Positions 17,700-25,912 of a stretch of 64,000 bases of DNA are shown here, piece by piece. The translations under genes and the position numbers were made by a program. The notes beneath the pieces were generated by a model that was not told the DNA's origin, made no database searches, and worked only from the letters and a program-made list of their open reading frames with translations. Every line of letters begins with the position of its first letter. Position 1 is the stretch's first letter. The stretch is from positions 248,001 to 312,000 of the forward strand of contig NZ_BMNC01000005.1 in the NCBI RefSeq assembly GCF_014646255.1. The letters run 5' to 3'. Source of the stretch: Lentzea pudingi (GTDB taxonomy: Bacteria > Actinomycetota > Actinomycetes > Mycobacteriales > Pseudonocardiaceae).

Positions 17700-18662
17700 A
17701 TGAAGCTGGACAGCAGTGCCGTCGACTACACCCCCGGTGACGCCGGGGCCATCGCGAGGCAGGCGGAGGACCGGGGTTACGACGGGTTCTGGCTCGCCGA
17801 GACCAAGCACGACCCGTTCCTCGCGCTGGCCGGTGCCGCCGCGGCGACCGAGCGGATCGAGCTCGGCACGGCGATCGCGGTGGCGTTCGCGCGCAGCCCG
17901 ATGACCGTCGCGACCACGGCGAACGACCTCCGGCTGCTGTCGGAGGGCCGCTTCAACCTCGGGCTGGGCTCGCAGGTAGAGGCCCACATCACCAAGCGCT
18001 TCTCGATGCCGTGGGGCAAGCCCGCCGCGCGCATGCGCGAGTTCGTGCTGGCGATCCGCGCGATCTGGCACGCCTGGGAGACCGGCGAGCGGCTGGCGTT
18101 CCGCGGCGAGTTCTACAAGCACACGCTGATGACGCCGTTCTTCGACCCGGGCCCGAACCCGCACGGGACCGCGCCGATCTACCTCGCGGGTGTCGGCGGG
18201 CTGATGACCGAGGTGGCGGGTGAGGTCGCGGATGGCTTCCTGTGCCACAACTTCACGACCGAGCGGTACCTGCGCGAGGTGACGCTGCCGGCGCTGGCGC
18301 GTGGCCGGGAGAAGGCCGGGAAGACGCTGGAGGGCTTCGAGATCAGCGGCCCGGTGTTCGCCGCGACGAACGACCAGGAGGTCGCGGACGTCAAGCGGCA
18401 GATCGCGTTCTACGGGTCGACGCCCGCCTACCGGCCGGTGCTGGACCTGCACGGGTGGGGCGCGCTGCACGAGGAGCTGCACCGCATGTCACGGCGGCAG
18501 CAGTGGGCGGAGATGAGTGAGTTGATCACGGACGAGGTGCTGGCGGAGTTCTGCGTCCTCGGCACCCCGGAGAGCGTCACGGCCGCGCTTCTGGACCGTT
18601 ACGGCGACGTCGTCACCCGGATCTCTCCGTCGACGAGCGCGGCTCAGCGTCCGGAGAAGTGA
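17700..18662 (+). CDS. LLM-class F420-dependent oxidoreductase (TIGR03617-like)
   Basis: A 320-aa TIM-barrel luciferase-like monooxygenase-family protein, likely using F420. Motifs: RGYDGFWLAETKHDPF near residue 25-40, LGTAIAVAFARSPM, LSEGRFNLGLGSQV, and the substrate-loop AGVGGLMTEVAGEVADGF. This pattern is that of the MSMEG_2256-like family. The ATG follows the previous gene by 24 bases, so they may be co-transcribed. The 3' end overlaps a small gene on the opposite strand by 19 bases. Substrate unknown. Confidence 0.88.
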   Translation: MKLDSSAVDYTPGDAGAIARQAEDRGYDGFWLAETKHDPFLALAGAAAATERIELGTAIAVAFARSPMTVATTANDLRLLSEGRFNLGLGSQVEAHITKRFSMPWGKPAARMREFVLAIRAIWHAWETGERLAFRGEFYKHTLMTPFFDPGPNPHGTAPIYLAGVGGLMTEVAGEVADGFLCHNFTTERYLREVTLPALARGREKAGKTLEGFEISGPVFAATNDQEVADVKRQIAFYGSTPAYRPVLDLHGWGALHEELHRMSRRQQWAEMSELITDEVLAEFCVLGTPESVTAALLDRYGDVVTRISPSTSAAQRPEK

Positions 18663-18817
18663 CTCAGGCCCTGTCGTGCCAGCTCCGCGTGGAACCCGCG
18701 GAGTTCGGCGCGCACTCTCGCGACGCCCCGCTTGCGGATCCACCGGCGTCTGCCGACGTTGGCCGCGGTCAGGGCGAACGGTAGTGCCAACAGGGTCAGC
18801 ACCAGCATCAAGATCAT
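18644..18817 (-). CDS. 57-residue single-pass membrane protein
   Basis: Small gene supported by a strong ribosome-binding site (GAGGAG, 6 bases before the ATG) and high third-position G/C. The product begins with a hydrophobic helix (MILMLVLTLLALPFALTAA) followed by a very basic segment (GRRRWIRKRGVARVRAEL) and a short tail. This topology suggests a membrane helix with a cytoplasmic positively charged amphipathic helix. I do not recognise a family. Its end overlaps the 3' end of the oxidoreductase gene on the other strand. Confidence 0.65.
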   Translation of the reverse strand: MILMLVLTLLALPFALTAANVGRRRWIRKRGVARVRAELRGFHAELARQGLSHFSGR

Positions 18818-18917
18818 CTTGTCTCCTCAGGGGTTGCGAACAAGCAACGACCAATCGAGACGTCGCTTACGGTACCGGGTCGAACGCCACCCAGGTGGAG
18901 CAAAGTCACCGACAGCA

Positions 18918-18937
18918 AGTCAGTTCTTGACTAATTT
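18918..18937 (+). promoter_or_regulatory. Candidate operator/-10 region of the ArsR-type gene
   Basis: Inverted repeat AGTCA-gttct-TGACT (18918-18932) overlaps a possible -10 TAATTT (18932-18937), about 25 bases before the regulator start. The -35 is poor (CCGACA). It could be the autoregulatory site. Confidence 0.35.
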
Positions 18938-18961
18938 TGTTTTCGGTGCGACCTTGGGTCC

Positions 18962-19567
18962 ATGTTCGAAGTGGCGGTGATCGAAGACCCGTCCGCGGCC
19001 GAGGTGTCGCTGGACCCGGTGCGAGCGCGACTGCTCGCGGAACTGGTGGAGCCCGGATCGGCGACGATGCTCGCCGCGAAGGTCGGCCTGCCGAGGCAGA
19101 AGGTGAACTACCACCTGCGCACGCTGGAGCAGCACGGCCTGGTGGAGCTCGTCGAGGAACGGCGCAAGGGCAACGTGAACGAGCGCCTGCTGCAGGCGAC
19201 CGCCGCGTCCTACGTCATCTCCCCGACCGCGCTCGCGGCCGTGCAGCCCGACCCGGCGCGTTCGCCCGATCGGTTGTCCGCCCGGTGGCTGCTGGCGGTC
19301 TCGGCCAGGCTGGTACGCGACGTCGGCACGTTGATCACGGGCGCGACCAGGGCGAAGAAGCGGCTCGCGACCTTCGCGCTGGACGGTGAGGTCCGGTTCG
19401 CCACGGCGGCGGACCGCGCGGCGTTCGCCGAGGAGCTCGCCGGGTTCATGACCCAGCTGGTCGCCAAGTACCACGACGAACAGGCAGAAGGAGGGCGGCC
19501 GCACCGCGTCGTCGTCGCCCTGCACCCGAGCGTGAACGCCAACGCGTCCAAGGAGGACGAGTCGTGA
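18962..19567 (+). CDS. ArsR-family winged-helix regulator
   Basis: A 201-aa DNA-binding protein. Residues about 15-70 form a winged helix: LDPVRARLLAELVEPGSAT, then the recognition part LPRQKVNYHLRTLEQHGLVEL and the wing EERRKGNVNERLLQAT. The C-terminal half is helical and resembles effector regions seen in ArsR/SRPBCC pairs. No metal-binding Cys pair of the arsenic type is visible. The following SRPBCC gene starts on its stop codon (GTGA), so they act together, probably with the SRPBCC protein binding or modifying a small ligand. Confidence 0.88.
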   Translation: MFEVAVIEDPSAAEVSLDPVRARLLAELVEPGSATMLAAKVGLPRQKVNYHLRTLEQHGLVELVEERRKGNVNERLLQATAASYVISPTALAAVQPDPARSPDRLSARWLLAVSARLVRDVGTLITGATRAKKRLATFALDGEVRFATAADRAAFAEELAGFMTQLVAKYHDEQAEGGRPHRVVVALHPSVNANASKEDES

Positions 19568-20304
19568 CCCACGAGTTCGAGATCAGCAAGGAAGTCGAGG
19601 TCGACGGAACCCCGGAGGAGGTCTGGGACGCCATCGCGACCGGTCCGGGCATCGACTCGTGGTTCATGGGCCCGCACACGGTCGACGGGCGCGTGGGCGG
19701 CCGCATGACGCTCGACCTGGGTTTCTTCCAGGAGTCCTCGACGATCACGGCCTGGGAGCCCGGCAAGCACCTCGCCTATCAGAGCGACAAGGGCGAGGAC
19801 GGCACGTTCCACGCCATGGAGTACCTGATCGAGGGCCGTGACCAGGGCACGACCGTGCTGCGGTTCGTGCACACCGGCATCCTCGCCGACGGCTGGGGCG
19901 ACGAGTTCGTCGACCAGCAGTCGAAGGGCTGGGACATGTACCTGTTCACGATGGCCCAGTACGTGAAGCACTTCACGGGCAGGCCCGGCACGTACGTGTT
20001 CGCCCAGTGGCCGGAACAGCCGGAGGGCGCGAACAACTGGCCGGTGCTGCTCAAGGCGCTCGGCGTGCCCGAAGGCGCTCAGGTCGGCGACGAGGTCGTG
20101 CTGGAACCGTTCGGCGTCAAGGGCGTCGTCGACTACCTGGTCGAGAACGACCTGCACAACTTCCTCGGTGTGCGCGGCCCGGAGGGCATCTACCGGTTCC
20201 ACGGCACCAACGCCGTCGGCCACCACCTCTTCGGTGACACGACCGGGCAGGCCGAGAAGTGGCAGGCGTTCCTGAATCAGACCGTCGGCGGGCAGACCTC
20301 GTAG
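19564..20304 (+). CDS. SRPBCC (AHSA1-like) domain protein
   Basis: A 246-aa START/Bet v1-fold protein. The N-terminal half has the AHSA1 pattern: EVDGTPEEVWDAIATGPGIDSWFMG, GGRMTLDLG, ITAWEPGKHLAYQS and a late amphipathic helix GWDMYLFTMAQYVKHF. The C-terminal 90 residues form an extra domain without a clear family. It is coupled to the ArsR regulator by GTGA. Such pairs are common in actinobacteria and often concern hydrophobic small molecules; the ligand is unknown. Its 3' end overlaps the convergent lipoprotein gene by 28 bases. Confidence 0.85.
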   Translation: MTHEFEISKEVEVDGTPEEVWDAIATGPGIDSWFMGPHTVDGRVGGRMTLDLGFFQESSTITAWEPGKHLAYQSDKGEDGTFHAMEYLIEGRDQGTTVLRFVHTGILADGWGDEFVDQQSKGWDMYLFTMAQYVKHFTGRPGTYVFAQWPEQPEGANNWPVLLKALGVPEGAQVGDEVVLEPFGVKGVVDYLVENDLHNFLGVRGPEGIYRFHGTNAVGHHLFGDTTGQAEKWQAFLNQTVGGQTS

Positions 20305-21095
20305 ACGTAGTCGTCGTGCCCGTACGGCACGACGTTCCGGTCGCGGCGGATGACGGAGACCCGTCCGCCGCGATCGGCGCAGGACTTCCGGAAACCCTCG
20401 TCGGTGTACTCGATCTGGAAGAAGTCGTTGCCGAAAGCGTCCTGATAGGACCGGCACTCGTCATGTGCCTGGCAGTCCTCGGCGATCGCGAAGTCGAAGC
20501 CGATCTCCTTCTTGCCCGCCTGGCCCAGTTCGGCCGTGTTCTTCTGCGCGACGGCGAGCCCCTGTTCGTGCGCGTACTGCACGAACGACTTCATGAACTC
20601 CTTGGTGGCATTGAGGTCGAACGCCCCCTCGGCCCTGGTGTAGGAGTCGAGGTTGTCCGGCTCGACGCCCTTGTAGAACGACGTCTTGCAGTCCCTGATC
20701 CACTTCTTCTGGATCTCCAGGATCCTGCTCCGCTTGTCGCCGGTGGAGATGTCGAGGATGCCCTCCGCCCACTCCGGGTCGATCGCGACCTCACCGTTCG
20801 GCTTCTTGACCAGCAGGTCGTCGTGGTTCTTGCGCCACCAGTCGAGACCGCCGTCCATCGTGCCCGGCTGCGTCTGCAACGCGTTGAGGTAGCAGATGTT
20901 GTAGCGCCGGCCGTCAATGATCTTGCTGCGGTCGCGCACCACGATCTTGACCGGCACGTCCGGCTGGTAGGCGCCGCCGAGCTGGTAGTCGAGCTGCCCG
21001 CCGGCGGGCGGCAACTCGCGCGGCGGCAGGTCCGGCCCGCTCGAGCACGACGGCACGAGCGCGAGCAGAACGGCAAGTGCCGCAACAGTTTTCAT
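20277..21095 (-). CDS. GH114-type (endo-alpha-1,4-polygalactosaminidase-like) lipoprotein
   Basis: Exported protein of 272 aa. A signal peptide ends at a possible lipobox (VPSC). The mature part is a TIM-barrel-like domain with the landmarks YNICYLNALQTQPG, WWRKN, GILDIS, FYKGVEPDNLDSY and AQKNTAEL, the pattern of the GH114/TM1410 family. Such enzymes hydrolyse alpha-1,4-galactosamine-containing exopolysaccharides; the substrate here is not shown. I started at ATG 21095, giving a clean signal peptide; GTG 21113 is possible. Confidence 0.78.
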   Translation of the reverse strand: MKTVAALAVLLALVPSCSSGPDLPPRELPPAGGQLDYQLGGAYQPDVPVKIVVRDRSKIIDGRRYNICYLNALQTQPGTMDGGLDWWRKNHDDLLVKKPNGEVAIDPEWAEGILDISTGDKRSRILEIQKKWIRDCKTSFYKGVEPDNLDSYTRAEGAFDLNATKEFMKSFVQYAHEQGLAVAQKNTAELGQAGKKEIGFDFAIAEDCQAHDECRSYQDAFGNDFFQIEYTDEGFRKSCADRGGRVSVIRRDRNVVPYGHDDYVYEVCPPTV

Positions 21096-21247
21096 CAGGT
21101 GTCCGAGATCCACGTGTCGACAAACCTCTTCGGGTAGGACGAGTGTCGAGCGGAACAGCCTGCTCCACCAAGTGTCTCACCAGCGTGAGGCCGCGGTTAC
21201 GCCGTTGAGCGGCCATGACGCCCGTCCGCGACGGGTAAGTCCAGACC

Positions 21248-21904
21248 ATGCGCTGGTTGTTGCTGATCGTCCTGCTGACCGGCTGTTCCGCGATACCCCT
21301 GTCCTCCGCGGGACCACAGGTGGACCGGGTACCGCAGGGCACCCTCGACGCCGTCACCGCGCGCACGTCGCTCGCGGCGCTGCCAGTCAACACGCCGGGA
21401 CGCCTCGACGGCTACGTCCGCGACTGCTCCGGAGGCAAGGCGTGCGTCTTCGGCCAGCCGTGGTTCGACACCGACGGAGACGGCTGCGACCAACGCAGCC
21501 AGGTCCTGGCCCGCGACCTGACCGGCGTGGAACGCAAACCGGGCCGCTGCGGCGTCCAGGCCGGCACGCTCGACGACCCCTACACGGGCACGAGCGTGAC
21601 CGGCGTGTCGAAGATCCAGATCGACCACGTGGTGCCCCTGGCCGAGATGTGGCGCAGCGGCGCGGCCTCGTGGGCGCCCGAGCAGCGCCTGGCCGCGGCC
21701 AACGACCTGCGCAACCTCGTCGCGGTGTCCGGGAAGGTCAACCAGTCGAAGAGCGACAAGACGCCCGACGAGTGGATGCCGCCCAATGCCGGGTACGCGT
21801 GCTCGTACGGGCGGATCTACGTGACGGTGAAGGCCGCTTATGGGCTTTCGGTGGCGCCTGCGGAGCGTTCGGCGTTGGAGCGTGCGCTCACGACGTGCGG
21901 TTGA
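21248..21904 (+). CDS. Secreted HNH endonuclease (DUF1524-type) lipoprotein
   Basis: A 218-aa exported nuclease. The short signal peptide ends in the lipobox LLTGC. The nuclease part has CDQRSQVLARDL, the catalytic segment IQIDHVVPLAEMWRSG (DH-V-P-L as in the GmrSD C-terminal/DUF1524 fold) and NDLRNLVAVSGKVNQSKSDKTPDEWMP with the metal-binding Asn/Asp/Lys pattern. Two Cys pairs may form disulfides, fitting an extracellular location. Many actinobacteria carry it as a nutritional or competition nuclease; no immunity gene is adjacent. Confidence 0.87.
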   Translation: MRWLLLIVLLTGCSAIPLSSAGPQVDRVPQGTLDAVTARTSLAALPVNTPGRLDGYVRDCSGGKACVFGQPWFDTDGDGCDQRSQVLARDLTGVERKPGRCGVQAGTLDDPYTGTSVTGVSKIQIDHVVPLAEMWRSGAASWAPEQRLAAANDLRNLVAVSGKVNQSKSDKTPDEWMPPNAGYACSYGRIYVTVKAAYGLSVAPAERSALERALTTCG

Positions 21905-21952
21905 CGTTCTCGGTGCGTTGGTGCGCGCATTTGGCATCGGACTGAAGAATGC

Positions 21953-21987
21953 GGAAGGGCCAGGTCAGCGAGTGACCTGGCCCTTCC
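21953..21987. terminator. Hairpin terminator between the HNH gene and tRNA-Thr
   Basis: Perfect 15-bp stem (GGAAGGGCCAGGTCA and complement) with a 5-base loop. No poly-T follows, but its place serves both the HNH gene (rightward) and the tRNA (leftward). Confidence 0.75.
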
Positions 21988-21996
21988 GTCTCACCG

Positions 21997-22070
21997 AGCC
22001 GCCTATCGGAATCGAACCGATGACCTGCTCATTACGAGTGAGCTGCTCTGGCCGACTGAGCTAAGGCGGC
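21997..22070 (-). tRNA. tRNA-Thr (anticodon CGU)
   Basis: Full cloverleaf on the minus strand: acceptor GCCGCCT pairs with AGGCGGC, D stem GCTC/GAGC, anticodon stem GCTCA/TGAGC with loop CTCGTAA (anticodon CGT at 22034-22036), T arm ATCGG-TTCGATT-CCGAT. No CCA is encoded. It reads ACG codons. Confidence 0.97.
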
Positions 22071-22178
22071 GAGACGAGATAACTATAACCGACCCGCAAC
22101 CGCGTTACTCACGGGGGTCGGCATCGTTGTACGGACCGTGACCGACGTCACCACCTCCTAACCGCTGGGGAGAGGTTC

Positions 22179-23525
22179 ATGCGCCGTTCGTTGTCCGTGC
22201 CGCTGGCCGGGTTGCTGCTCGCGCTCGTCGCGGCGCCCGCGCTCGCCCAGCCTCCGACCACTCCGGTGCCGGGGCCGCGCGATCCGAACCAGCCGCCGGC
22301 GTCGGCGCCGAACGGACCTCAGCCTCTCGCGCACGCGGTCGGTGATGCCGGTACCGGGCTGAGCGTCATCAGGCTCGGGCCGCAGGGGGTGCCGACGAAC
22401 ACGATCCTGCCCGGGTTCGGCGAGCAGTTGCCGAAGCAGTCGGTGGCCGAGTTCGGGCTGGGGCTCGCGAGTGCGCAGGTCAACACCGAGGCGTTCCTGA
22501 GCACCGAGCGGGTGGTGACGCAGGCCAACCCGTTCGGGTTCGCGGTGGCGGGGCGGGCGCCGCAGACGCCGGGGACGTTGGTGCAGACGGCGATCCCGGA
22601 CAACCCGCAGCCGACGAACGGTGGGCTGCCGATTCCGGAGACGCCGCTCGCGCGGCTCAAGGTGCTGAACGGCAGCGTGCACGCGCGGTGGGACGAGAAG
22701 GTCGGGCCCTGCGTCAGTCCGCTGGCCACGGCCAGGACGTCGCTTGCGGGGCTCGAGGTGCTCAGCGCGTTGCCGGCCGAGGTGCCGTTGCCGGCGAAGA
22801 CCAGTCTGATCAGCATTCCGGACGCGTTCGAGGCAAGTTCGGTCGTCAAGCTCGTCGACCTGCCGGGCAGCAAGAACAAGGCGGTCGAGTCGACGTCGAC
22901 GATGCGGGCGGTCAGCGTCGAGCTGGCGGGCGGCATCAGGATCGACGTCGCGACACCGCCCACGCTCACGGTCACCGCCACCGGGGACGAGAAGACCTCG
23001 AAGATCACGTACACCGCGCCGGTGTTGAAGGTGAGCCAGAACGGCAAGGACCTCGGCACGCTCGACGCCGCGCACCCGACGCTCGACATCCCGTTGCTGC
23101 TGGACCTGGTCGTGATCAAGCTGCAGATCGCGGGGCTCAACGAGAAGAGGGCCGCGTTCACCGGCAACGGGTTCAGCGGGTTCCAGCTCGGGGCCACGGC
23201 CCGGATGCTCGACGTGCAGGTGCTGCCGACGGACAAGCTGAAGCTGCCGAGCCTGCCGTCCGCGCTCGCGCAGATCTCGCTCGGTGAGCAGATCGTGCGG
23301 GCCGCGGCGCCGCAGGGTGGCGTGATCTGCGGGACCTCCCAGCCACCGACGACCGTGCCCGCGCAGCCCGGTGCGCCGGCGGCACCGCCCAAGGGTGCGC
23401 CGCCACTGGCCTACACGAACGCCGCGTACAACTCGATCCCGCTGTTCTGGACGGGCACGGCTCTGCTGCTCGCCGGTGTGGTGATCTTCGCGGCGTTGCC
23501 GGCCCGGCGCAGGTCACGCGGCTAG
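22179..23525 (+). CDS. Exported cell-surface protein with C-terminal membrane anchor
   Basis: A 448-aa protein of unknown function. An N-terminal signal peptide (hydrophobic GLLLALVAAPALAQ) is followed by a Pro-rich stretch, a long beta-rich region with repeated hydrophobic/Thr alternation (for example TLTVTATGDEKTSKITYTAP), a single Cys pair, a Pro/Ala-rich linker, and a final transmembrane helix ending in ARRRSRG. This is a sorting-like anchor without LPxTG. GGGGAGAGG precedes the ATG. No enzymatic motif is visible; it could be an adhesin or wall-structural protein. Confidence 0.75.
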   Translation: MRRSLSVPLAGLLLALVAAPALAQPPTTPVPGPRDPNQPPASAPNGPQPLAHAVGDAGTGLSVIRLGPQGVPTNTILPGFGEQLPKQSVAEFGLGLASAQVNTEAFLSTERVVTQANPFGFAVAGRAPQTPGTLVQTAIPDNPQPTNGGLPIPETPLARLKVLNGSVHARWDEKVGPCVSPLATARTSLAGLEVLSALPAEVPLPAKTSLISIPDAFEASSVVKLVDLPGSKNKAVESTSTMRAVSVELAGGIRIDVATPPTLTVTATGDEKTSKITYTAPVLKVSQNGKDLGTLDAAHPTLDIPLLLDLVVIKLQIAGLNEKRAAFTGNGFSGFQLGATARMLDVQVLPTDKLKLPSLPSALAQISLGEQIVRAAAPQGGVICGTSQPPTTVPAQPGAPAAPPKGAPPLAYTNAAYNSIPLFWTGTALLLAGVVIFAALPARRRSRG

Positions 23526-23546
23526 CGAACCTTCCGGTCGGGGCTT

Positions 23547-23571
23547 GTTCCGTGTCGCGGAACGTAGTTCC
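23547..23571 (+). promoter_or_regulatory. IclR-type operator upstream of kduI
   Basis: GTTCCG-tgtcg-CGGAAC (23547-23563) is a perfect 6-bp inverted repeat, and a third arm GTTCC (23567-23571) pairs again with GGAAC. TTCCG...CGGAA is the usual form of IclR-family sites, and an IclR gene closes this operon. Confidence 0.7.
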
Positions 23572-23622
23572 ATGGTCGGCGGACACGGTGTCCTCCGCCG
23601 CCAGAACGGAAGGCATCCACCG

Positions 23623-24450
23623 ATGCAGACCAGGCACTCGACCCACCCGGCGCAGTTGCCGGGCTTCGACACGGACGGGTTGCGGCAGCACTACCTCGTC
23701 GACGACTTCTTCGTGCCGGGCGAGATCCGGACCGTCTACACGCACGAGGACCGCATCGTCCTGGGCGGAGCGACCCCGAAACCGGGCGAACCGCTCCGGC
23801 TGGAAAGCGCTTCCCCGTTGCGATCGCAGTACTTTCTCGAACGACGTGAGCTCGCCGTGGTCGCCATCCGCGGGACCGGGACGATCACCGTGGACGGAAC
23901 CCGGCACGAGCTCGGTACGCGCGACTGCCTCTACGTCGGCCAGGGCTCGCAGGACGTCGAGTTCCACGCCACCGACGAGGACACCCGCTTCTACCTCTTC
24001 TCGACGCCCTCGCACGCCTCGTACCCGACCTCCGTGGCGCGCTACGACGAGGTCGACGTGATGAACGCGGGTGACCAGAGCACCGCGAACCGTCGCGAGA
24101 TCCGCAAGTTCGTGCACGCGGACGGCATCCGCTCGTCGCAGTTGGTGCTCGGGGTGACGTCGCTGGCACCGGGCAGCGTCTGGAACACCATGCCGCCGCA
24201 CACCCACGACCGCCGCACCGAGTGCTACCTCTACTTCGACCTGCCGGAGGACCACCGCGTGATCCACCTGTGCGGCGAACCGCAGAACACGCGGAACATC
24301 GTGGTGCGCAACGAGGAAGCCGTCATCTCGCCGTCGTGGTCCGTCCATAGTGGAGCGGGAACGCACTCGTACACGTTCGTCTGGGCCATGGGCGGCGAGA
24401 ACCAGGCCTACGACGACATGGACCAGGTCGCCGTGACGGAGCTCCGATGA
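23623..24450 (+). CDS. kduI: 5-dehydro-4-deoxy-D-glucuronate isomerase
   Basis: Cupin-fold isomerase of 275 aa that converts 5-keto-4-deoxyuronate, formed from unsaturated uronic acids after pectin, alginate or glycosaminoglycan lyase action, into 2,5-diketo-3-deoxygluconate. Metal ligands are visible in PPHTHDRRTECY (two His and Glu) and the later His in WSVHSGAGTHSY. Length matches the family. The ATG has GGAAG upstream. First gene of a three-gene coupled operon (kduD starts on its stop as ATGA), under an IclR-type operator. Confidence 0.95.
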   Translation: MQTRHSTHPAQLPGFDTDGLRQHYLVDDFFVPGEIRTVYTHEDRIVLGGATPKPGEPLRLESASPLRSQYFLERRELAVVAIRGTGTITVDGTRHELGTRDCLYVGQGSQDVEFHATDEDTRFYLFSTPSHASYPTSVARYDEVDVMNAGDQSTANRREIRKFVHADGIRSSQLVLGVTSLAPGSVWNTMPPHTHDRRTECYLYFDLPEDHRVIHLCGEPQNTRNIVVRNEEAVISPSWSVHSGAGTHSYTFVWAMGGENQAYDDMDQVAVTELR

Positions 24451-25172
24451 GCTTCTCCCTCGAAGGCAAGACAGCGCTGGTGACCGGCGCCCGCACGGGC
24501 ATCGGCCGGGCCATCGCCCGCGGCCTGCACGACGCGGGCGCGCGGTTGGTCCTGGTGGGCCGCGGCGACCTGTCGGACGTGGCACCCGCCGTGGCCACGG
24601 TCTCGGTGGACCTGGCGGACCCGGCGTCCGTCGAGCCCGCGCTCGCACCGGTCCTGGCCGAGCACCGCGTCGACGTCCTGGTCAACAACGCCGGCACCAT
24701 CCACCGGGGCGCCGCCGTCGACGTCTCGCTGTCCGACTGGCAGCGGATCATGGCGGTCAATCTCGACTCGGCGTTCGAGATCTCGAAGCTCTGCGGCCGC
24801 CAGATGATCGCCAACGGCGGCGGCAAGGTCGTGAACATCGCGTCCCTGCTGTCGTTCCAGGGCGGCATCCTGGTCTCGGCCTACACCGCCTCGAAGCACG
24901 CCCTGGTCGGCATGACCAAGGTGCTCGCGAACGAGTGGGCGGGATCGAACGTGCAGGTAAACGCCATCGCGCCGGGCTACATAGAAACCAACAACACCGC
25001 TCCGCTGAAGGCCGACCCCGACCGTGAACCCGCGATCCGCACCCGGATCCCGGCAGGCCGCTGGGGCACGCCGGAAGATCTCGTGGGCCCGGCGGTGTTC
25101 CTCTCGTCCGCCGCGTCCGACTACGTGACCGGACACGTCCTGGTCGTGGACGGGGGCTGGCTGGCGAGATGA
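24447..25172 (+). CDS. kduD: 2-deoxy-D-gluconate 3-dehydrogenase / KduD (SDR)
   Basis: Short-chain dehydrogenase of 241 aa that reduces 2,5-diketo-3-deoxygluconate to 2-keto-3-deoxygluconate with NAD(P)H, the step after KduI. Rossmann motif TGARTGIGRAIA (about 14-25), NNAG, catalytic Ser in NIASLLSFQG, YTASK with Tyr and Lys, and the PGYIETNNTAPL segment typical of KduD. Translationally coupled with kduI and with the IclR gene (ATGA at both ends). The kinase and aldolase for KDG are not in the window. Confidence 0.94.
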   Translation: MSFSLEGKTALVTGARTGIGRAIARGLHDAGARLVLVGRGDLSDVAPAVATVSVDLADPASVEPALAPVLAEHRVDVLVNNAGTIHRGAAVDVSLSDWQRIMAVNLDSAFEISKLCGRQMIANGGGKVVNIASLLSFQGGILVSAYTASKHALVGMTKVLANEWAGSNVQVNAIAPGYIETNNTAPLKADPDREPAIRTRIPAGRWGTPEDLVGPAVFLSSAASDYVTGHVLVVDGGWLAR

Positions 25173-25906
25173 CCGACACCGCCGTCGAAAAGACGCTCGC
25201 CGTGCTGGAGGCCCTCGCCGACCACTCGCGCATCGCGGACATCGCGCGGGTGACCGGCCTGCCGAAGTCGACGGTCCACCGCCTCCTGCGGGCGATGGTG
25301 GACCGCGGCTTCGCGACCGCGGCGCCGGACGGCTACCTGACGGGCCCGCGCGTGCTGGCCCTGGCAGGCAAGGTCCTGCGGCCGCTGGACACGGTGGAGC
25401 GAGCGCGGCCGTCCCTGCGCGCATTGCAGCAGTCGACGGACTGCACAGTGCACCTGGCCGTGCTCTTCGGCGACGAACTGGTCTACGTGGACAAGATCGA
25501 GGCCGACAAGCCGTACCGGATGGCGTCCCGCCCGGGCATGTCGCTGCCGGCCCACGGCACCGCCATCGGCAAGGCGGTGCTGGCCTCGTTCTCCCCGTCC
25601 GAACTGGACGCCTACGTCTCCCGCACCGGCCTGCCGGGCCGCACACCGCGCACGATCACCTCGCCGGCCCGCCTGGTCTCGCAGCTCACGCGAGTCCGGC
25701 GGTCGCGGTTCGCGCTCGACGACGAGGAGAACGAGGTGGGCGTCCGCTGTGTGGGTTCCGCGATCAGGGACCACTCGGGCGCGGTGATCGGCGGGCTGTC
25801 GGCGTCTTCGCTGGCGATGGAGCACTCGCTGTCCGAGCTGATCGCGCTCGGGCCGCGGGTGCTGCGGGCGGCGGACGAGGTGTCCGCCGCGCTGGGCTGG
25901 CTCTGA
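25169..25906 (+). CDS. IclR-family regulator of the kdu operon
   Basis: A 245-aa KdgR-like repressor. The N-terminal winged helix includes SRIADIARVTGLPKSTVHRL, and the C-terminal IclR effector domain has ELVYVDKIEADKPYRM, SLPAHGTAIGKAVLA and CVGSAIRDHSGAVIGGLSAS. It is the last gene of the kdu operon (ATGA overlap with kduD) and likely binds the TTCCG...CGGAA site at 23547, responding to a ketouronate intermediate such as KDG. Its end is 6 bases from the convergent holB end. Confidence 0.92.
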   Translation: MTDTAVEKTLAVLEALADHSRIADIARVTGLPKSTVHRLLRAMVDRGFATAAPDGYLTGPRVLALAGKVLRPLDTVERARPSLRALQQSTDCTVHLAVLFGDELVYVDKIEADKPYRMASRPGMSLPAHGTAIGKAVLASFSPSELDAYVSRTGLPGRTPRTITSPARLVSQLTRVRRSRFALDDEENEVGVRCVGSAIRDHSGAVIGGLSASSLAMEHSLSELIALGPRVLRAADEVSAALGWL

Positions 25907-25912
25907 CCGCCG

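Noticed and set aside
21953..22070. Integrated element at tRNA-Thr
   Set aside because: No integrase, no repeated tRNA 3' end and ordinary genes on both sides.
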